From Diplodia intermedia (lineage: Eukaryota; Ascomycota; Dothideomycetes; Botryosphaeriales; Botryosphaeriaceae): 64,000 bases of DNA. The notes below the pieces were generated by a model. It did no database searches and was not told where the DNA came from. It saw only the letters and a program-made list of their open reading frames with translations. Where the stretch lies: NCBI GenBank assembly GCA_021495925.1, contig JAKEKT010000031.1, positions 124,001 through 188,000 on the forward strand, read 5' to 3'. The position numbers and the translations under genes were made by a program. This document shows, piece by piece, positions 60,199-64,000 of this stretch. The first letter of the stretch is position 1; every line of letters begins with the position of its first letter.

Positions 60199-61413
60199 TC
60201 ACTTTCCGCGGTGCGGCATGACGGGCCATACCTCTTCCGCGTGCACCGCTTCAAACTTCTGTTTGCAGCGGTTCCTCATCTCAGCGGTGGTATGCACGTG
60301 ATACTTGCAAAGGTTCAGAACACCGAAAAAGGTGTCCGTCTCTGAATCGTCGTCGCTGCCGTCATCATCGCAGTCCTCATTCTTCGTCGTCGACTTCTTC
60401 TTCGCCGGATGTCCCCGCTTCTTGGGAGGCTGCGGCTGTGCTAGCGTTCCGTCTGTGATGGCACGCAGGATGCCAGCTAAAAGAATGACTTTACTAATGA
60501 GGCTGCTTTTTGGAAGGACTTTGAGTGCCTCTTCCTCTTCTGGGACAGCCGTAGGCTTCGTATCGACTTCGCTATCGATGGGGACGGACAGCGTCTCTTT
60601 TTCTTCATCACTGTCCTCGATGTGAACAACGGGGACTTCTTTTCCATCCATGACAGGTAAGCCGGGCACATGTCGAGCCAGCGCGCTTTCAAGGGCGCAA
60701 AGGATGTGCCAGAGGAAGGAGTTGGGTAGGTCGGATATGACGCCCTGCTCGAGTGAGGGCATTGCCTGCAGGACGAAGAAGGCGAAGAAATCCGTCATGA
60801 ATATGTAAAGGCCGCAACTCTCTGGATTGATGTCCGGGTGGTTCAAAACCCAGCGAGCAGTCCGCTTCCAGGTGAAGATCGTATCGACTACCGGCTCTTC
60901 GTGGTTGTGGTTGCCTGGGCTACTCAGCCGCAACGCCGATTGTCGGGCCTTCAAGTGAAGGCAGTCAATGCAGTCGTTCTTCAGCTTCAAAGCGCCCATG
61001 CGGTGGGCGAAGCAGAAGAGTCGAGCCAGCTCAAATGTCTTTTTCTTTCTCACTTCGCCGGCGGAACAGAAGAAGCGTGGGTTTTCCATGTATGCCCGAA
61101 AAAGCGAAAAGTCGGCAGGCTTTTCGGTGGTAAGAGATAGAACTGGGATGGGATAGCCTGGGAGATCACCAGGGCCAACGTCTTCTTTCCGATCCTCCAG
61201 CTCCTTCCTGAAGTAGCGTGAGTAGCGTCTTAGGAGTGGTGCGAAGCAGTGAAATCGTTCGGTGTCTGGGCCGGAGCCCACCCGGACGTCGACGGGGTGC
61301 TTGCGATCGTCACTGAAGAATAGGTTATGAGGTGTGGGCGCAAGTGGAAGTGAGCAAAACTGGATGTACGCACTCGAAGGTCGGTCTCTTCGGCTGCCTC
61401 TCGCTGCTCTCAT
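60199..61413 (-). CDS. BTB/POZ-like domain protein with acidic and basic tail
   Basis: Single-exon frame of 404 residues from the ATG at 61413. Residues about 37-165 have the form of a fungal BTB/POZ domain: PVDVRVGSGPDTERFHCFAP (shown in part), LLRRYSRYFRKEL, PVLSLTTEKPADFSLFRAYM and LARLFCFAHRMGALKLKNDC. Such domains mediate protein-protein contacts, often as cullin-3 adaptors or in regulators. After an all-helical middle part comes a Glu-rich stretch (EDSDEEKETLSV, PEEEEALKVL), then PKKRGHPAKKKSTTK, a nuclear-localisation or AT-hook-like basic patch, then an Asp-rich run (CDDDGSDDDSETD). A C-terminal segment with CKYHVHTTAEMRNRCKQKF has Cys/His residues that could bind zinc. The basic/acidic tail suggests a nuclear role, which is inference. 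Confidence 0.75.
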   Translation of the reverse strand: MRAARGSRRDRPSSAYIQFCSLPLAPTPHNLFFSDDRKHPVDVRVGSGPDTERFHCFAPLLRRYSRYFRKELEDRKEDVGPGDLPGYPIPVLSLTTEKPADFSLFRAYMENPRFFCSAGEVRKKKTFELARLFCFAHRMGALKLKNDCIDCLHLKARQSALRLSSPGNHNHEEPVVDTIFTWKRTARWVLNHPDINPESCGLYIFMTDFFAFFVLQAMPSLEQGVISDLPNSFLWHILCALESALARHVPGLPVMDGKEVPVVHIEDSDEEKETLSVPIDSEVDTKPTAVPEEEEALKVLPKSSLISKVILLAGILRAITDGTLAQPQPPKKRGHPAKKKSTTKNEDCDDDGSDDDSETDTFFGVLNLCKYHVHTTAEMRNRCKQKFEAVHAEEVWPVMPHRGK

Positions 61414-62591
61414 GTGCCTCCGACGGCCTCTTCAGCTCCAGTGGGCCTGCCATAGTTCAGGATAAGTGTGATGGAGGTTGACGAGGGCTAGGTCAGTGGT
61501 CAGGATCGGTGGTTGAAGTGGTAAGACGAGGCACTTGCTCACGAGGCCGTCATATGGCAACTGCATGGAAGAGCGCGCATGCCTGCCACATGTTGAGAAG
61601 CGGGCAAGAGCGACGGCACGAACAGAAAGAGCCAAACCAGGAAGCATCGACAGAAAGCACTTTTGCCGCACGCTACTAGGCATTGTTGGAAGAACAGCAC
61701 TGATATCATCTCTTTCCTACAAGGTCTGGAATCTCCCTTGGAACTTGGCGTCCGGATTTGGTCGGCGAAGCCATCGTTCTTTGACTACATGTCTTCCCCA
61801 TGCCGCTCTCGACAGGGTTCTCCTGAGCCCGCTGCGAGATGCAGCTTCGGCCGGTGGGAGACAAATCTCGTTTGCAGAAAGCGGTGTTTCAGGCCAGTCG
61901 TCGATATGAGAGAATACACAAGACATGTGGATGGATGCAAATCGGAGCCGCAGCACAGGCTCAGATAGGGCGCAAACACATCTCCACAAACAGATCAGCG
62001 ATAGCGATCAGCTCCTGTGGCGTCGTCGAGCCACGCGGGCCTGCTACGCCACGCGTCCAGCACTCAATCTTGGGGAGCCTCATCTCGGGACACGGTGGCC
62101 TGTAAGCACAGACCCTTGCTAGGGTTAATAAATTTCCATCAGCAGGCGATCGACTGTGGAGGCCATGACGTGCGATGCATGGGGGAGTGGGAGACAGCGG
62201 CGGACAGGAGAGCGCACGGCGGGCGGTGGCGGGCTGGGCGCCGGGGGGCGGCAGAGGCAGAGGCGAAGATAGGGGAGGGCGGTGGGCGGACGACAAAGGC
62301 GCGTCGAGGGCAGAGGCGACGTCTGGCGGTGACGGCTGGTGAAGGCGGAGAGAGGCGTGTGATTCGGACGGCGGGCGCACGTGCAGGGGCCCCTTGGTCT
62401 GAGGCCCACCGGCCGACGAGCCCCCGCCATGGTAGCTCCTCTCCTCCCTATTTTGCAACACCATTCTTTCTTCCCCTCCGCTCTGCCACTCGCCGCCCCG
62501 ACAGCCCGCTCCCCGCCCGCCTCTATTTAACCCTCCCGCCGCCCGCTTCGTTTCCTCCGTCCACCCTCCCCGCCCGCACCCGTCAGTCACC
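61414..62591. promoter_or_regulatory. Divergent region between BTB gene and SEC14
   Basis: No gene is supported. The left part is the BTB promoter; the right part, GC-rich with CCGCC clusters, is the SEC14 promoter and leader. Confidence 0.45.
62522..62530 (+). promoter_or_regulatory. TATA-like element of SEC14
   Basis: TCTATTTAA about 62 bases before the SEC14 ATG, followed by a C-rich leader. Confidence 0.4.
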
Positions 62592-63815
62592 ATGGCCGAG
62601 AAGACGCTCAAGCTCAACCCCAAGTACGACGACTATGACTTTCCCACCATCCCCCCGGACCCGCTGTCTGGCCACCCCGGCAACCTCACTGCCGACCAGG
62701 AGAAGGCCGTCGACGACCTGCGTGCCGCGCTGGAGAAGGAGGGCGTCTCCGAGCGCCTGGACACGTTGACCATGGTTGCTCTGCCCCGCTCCTTTGCATC
62801 CTCCTCAGACGCTGACTCCGTTCCAGCTCCGCTTCCTGCGCGCCCGCAAGTTCAATGTCGACCTCTCCAAGCAGATGTAAGCCCCGTCTGGCCCGCCCGC
62901 CCACGCATTGCGCCCTGACATGTCCCCAGGTTCCTTGACTGCGAGAAGTGGAGGAAAGAGTTCGGCGGTGGCGTCGACACCCTCGTCAACACCTTCGAGT
63001 ACACCGAGCGCGCCAAGGTGTTCGAGTACTACCCGCAATACTACCACAAGACCGACAAGGTACGTCAGCCCTGCGGCTGCCCGCCTCTGCGAACAACGCG
63101 CTGACCCCGCTTTCAGGATGGCCGCCCTCTGTACATTGAGCAGCTTGGAAAGGTCGACCTCAACGCCCTGTACAAGATCACCAGCCAGGAGCGCATGCTC
63201 CAGAACCTCGTCGTCGAGTACGAGAAGGTCGCTGACCCCCGTCTGCCCGCCTGCTCGCGCAAGTCCGGCCACCTGCTCGAGACGTGCTGCACCATCATGG
63301 ACCTGAAGGGCGTTGGCATCTCCAAGGCTAGCTCCGTCTACGGCTACGTCCAGGCCGCCTCCAACGTCTCGCAGAACTACTACCCCGAGCGTCTCGGCAA
63401 GCTGTACATCATCAACGCGCCCTGGGGCTTCTCCGGCATCTTCAGCGTCATCAAGCGCTTCCTCGACCCCGTCACCGTCAACAAGATCCACGTCCTCGGC
63501 AGCGGCTACGAGAAGGAGCTGACTGCCCAGGTGCCCAAGGAGAACCTGCCCAAGCAGTTCGGTGGCACCTGCGAGTGCCAGGGCGGCTGCGAGCTCAGCG
63601 ACATGGGCCCGTGGCAGGACCCTGCCTTCACCAAGCCGCCCAAGTGGCTGAACAAGAAGGACGACGCTGCCATCCAGAACCCCGAGTCGCTCTCGGGCAG
63701 CGCTGGCGTCCCTGAGGGTGGCGCCGCCCCCGCCGCACCCGCTGCCGACGCCGCTCCCGCTGCCGACGCCCCTGCTGCGGACGCGGCCAAGGAGGCCGCA
63801 CCGGCTGCGCAGTAA
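62592..63815 (+). CDS. SEC14: Sec14 phosphatidylinositol/phosphatidylcholine transfer protein
   Basis: Exchanges phosphatidylinositol and phosphatidylcholine and so sustains phosphoinositide synthesis and vesicle exit from the Golgi. Exons 62592-62774, 62827-62876, 62930-63059 and 63117-63815; 353 residues. Seen: ERLDTLTM joined to LRFLRARKFNVDLSKQMFLD (CRAL-TRIO N-terminal bundle), DGRPLYIEQLGKVDLNALYK, the lipid-binding core MDLKGVGISKASSVYGYVQA, YYPERLGKLYIINAPWGF and FLDPVTVNKIHVLGS, and EFGG-like LPKQFGGTCEC. After the folded part the protein carries an unusual Ala/Pro/Asp-rich tail of about 35 residues (PAADAAPAADAPAADAAKEA). All introns are 51-57 bases long with GT-AG borders. The strong codon bias suggests high expression. 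Confidence 0.96.
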
Positions 63816-64000
63816 AAAAAGGAAAAAGGCTTCGTTTAGAGCCTTTTCTACGTGTCGTTTTCGGGCGGTTGGGCAATTCTCATAGAAAGAGAGAAGCGTG
63901 GGTGTTTTTTCCTTTTTTTACCCTGTTGATAAATATACAATTGGCTGCGGCGTGCGTGGTATGGCGACGGAGTCGAGGTTGAGGAAGGAGCACGTGTGGA
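63816..64000. other. SEC14 3' flank
   Basis: T-rich with TTGATAAATATACAATT around 63926-63942, a plausible poly(A) region. Window ends here. Confidence 0.4.

Overview
The window is a nuclear segment of a filamentous ascomycete (Pezizomycotina; the overall look suggests Dothideomycetes, but that is inference). Reasons: short GT-AG introns of about 45-70 bases with CTAAC-type branch sites, monocistronic genes on both strands, fungus-specific families (Zn2Cys6 regulator, Fks1 glucan synthase, GH72 glucanosyltransferase, Yvc1 channel, Whi5-type repressor), and GC-rich coding with kilobase-scale non-coding gaps. Exon structures below were worked out by hand from splice sites and reading phase; in each case where I give a protein length, the exon lengths add up to whole codons.

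Layout. 0.9-4.1 kb: Mediator subunit MED14 (+). 5.6-8.2 kb: vacuolar TRP channel Yvc1 (+). 8.2-13.3 kb: about 5 kb with no gene I can support. 13.3-14.3 kb: caspase-fold protein that has lost its catalytic His (+). 17.2-18.3 kb: aldose 1-epimerase (-). 19.4-20.5 kb: Zn2Cys6 regulator (-). 20.5-26.7 kb: about 6 kb without a supported gene. 26.7-28.3 kb: protein tyrosine phosphatase (-), divergent from a 75-residue protein built from four small exons (28.9-29.3 kb, +). 30.8-32.6 kb: decayed secreted gene with two hevein-type chitin-binding (CBM18) domains (-). 33.4-35.1 kb: GPI-anchored GH72 beta-1,3-glucanosyltransferase (-), divergent across 2.95 kb from FKS1 beta-1,3-glucan synthase (38.0-43.9 kb, +). 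44.4-46.2 kb: serine palmitoyltransferase subunit LCB1 (+). 47.1-47.8 kb: four-pass membrane protein (+). 49.3-50.0 kb: acidic low-complexity frame inside microsatellites (+). 53.7-54.9 kb: Whi5/Nrm1-like G1/S repressor (-), divergent from a metallopeptidase-jacalin protein of the YIL108W type (56.0-58.5 kb, +). 60.2-61.4 kb: BTB/POZ-like protein (-). 62.6-63.8 kb: Sec14 PI/PC transfer protein (+).

Functional threads. FKS1 makes beta-1,3-glucan at the plasma membrane and the divergently placed GH72 enzyme elongates and cross-links it in the wall; next to them lies the wreck of a chitin-binding surface protein. LCB1 (sphingolipid synthesis) and Sec14 (lipid transfer) supply membrane lipids. 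MED14, the Zn2Cys6 factor and the Whi5-like protein are transcription regulators. I saw no CRISPR array, intact transposon, rRNA or convincing tRNA. Nothing here amounts to a clearly new system. The best leads are the caspase-like protein without its His, the micro-exon gene, the broken CBM18 gene, and the acidic frame.
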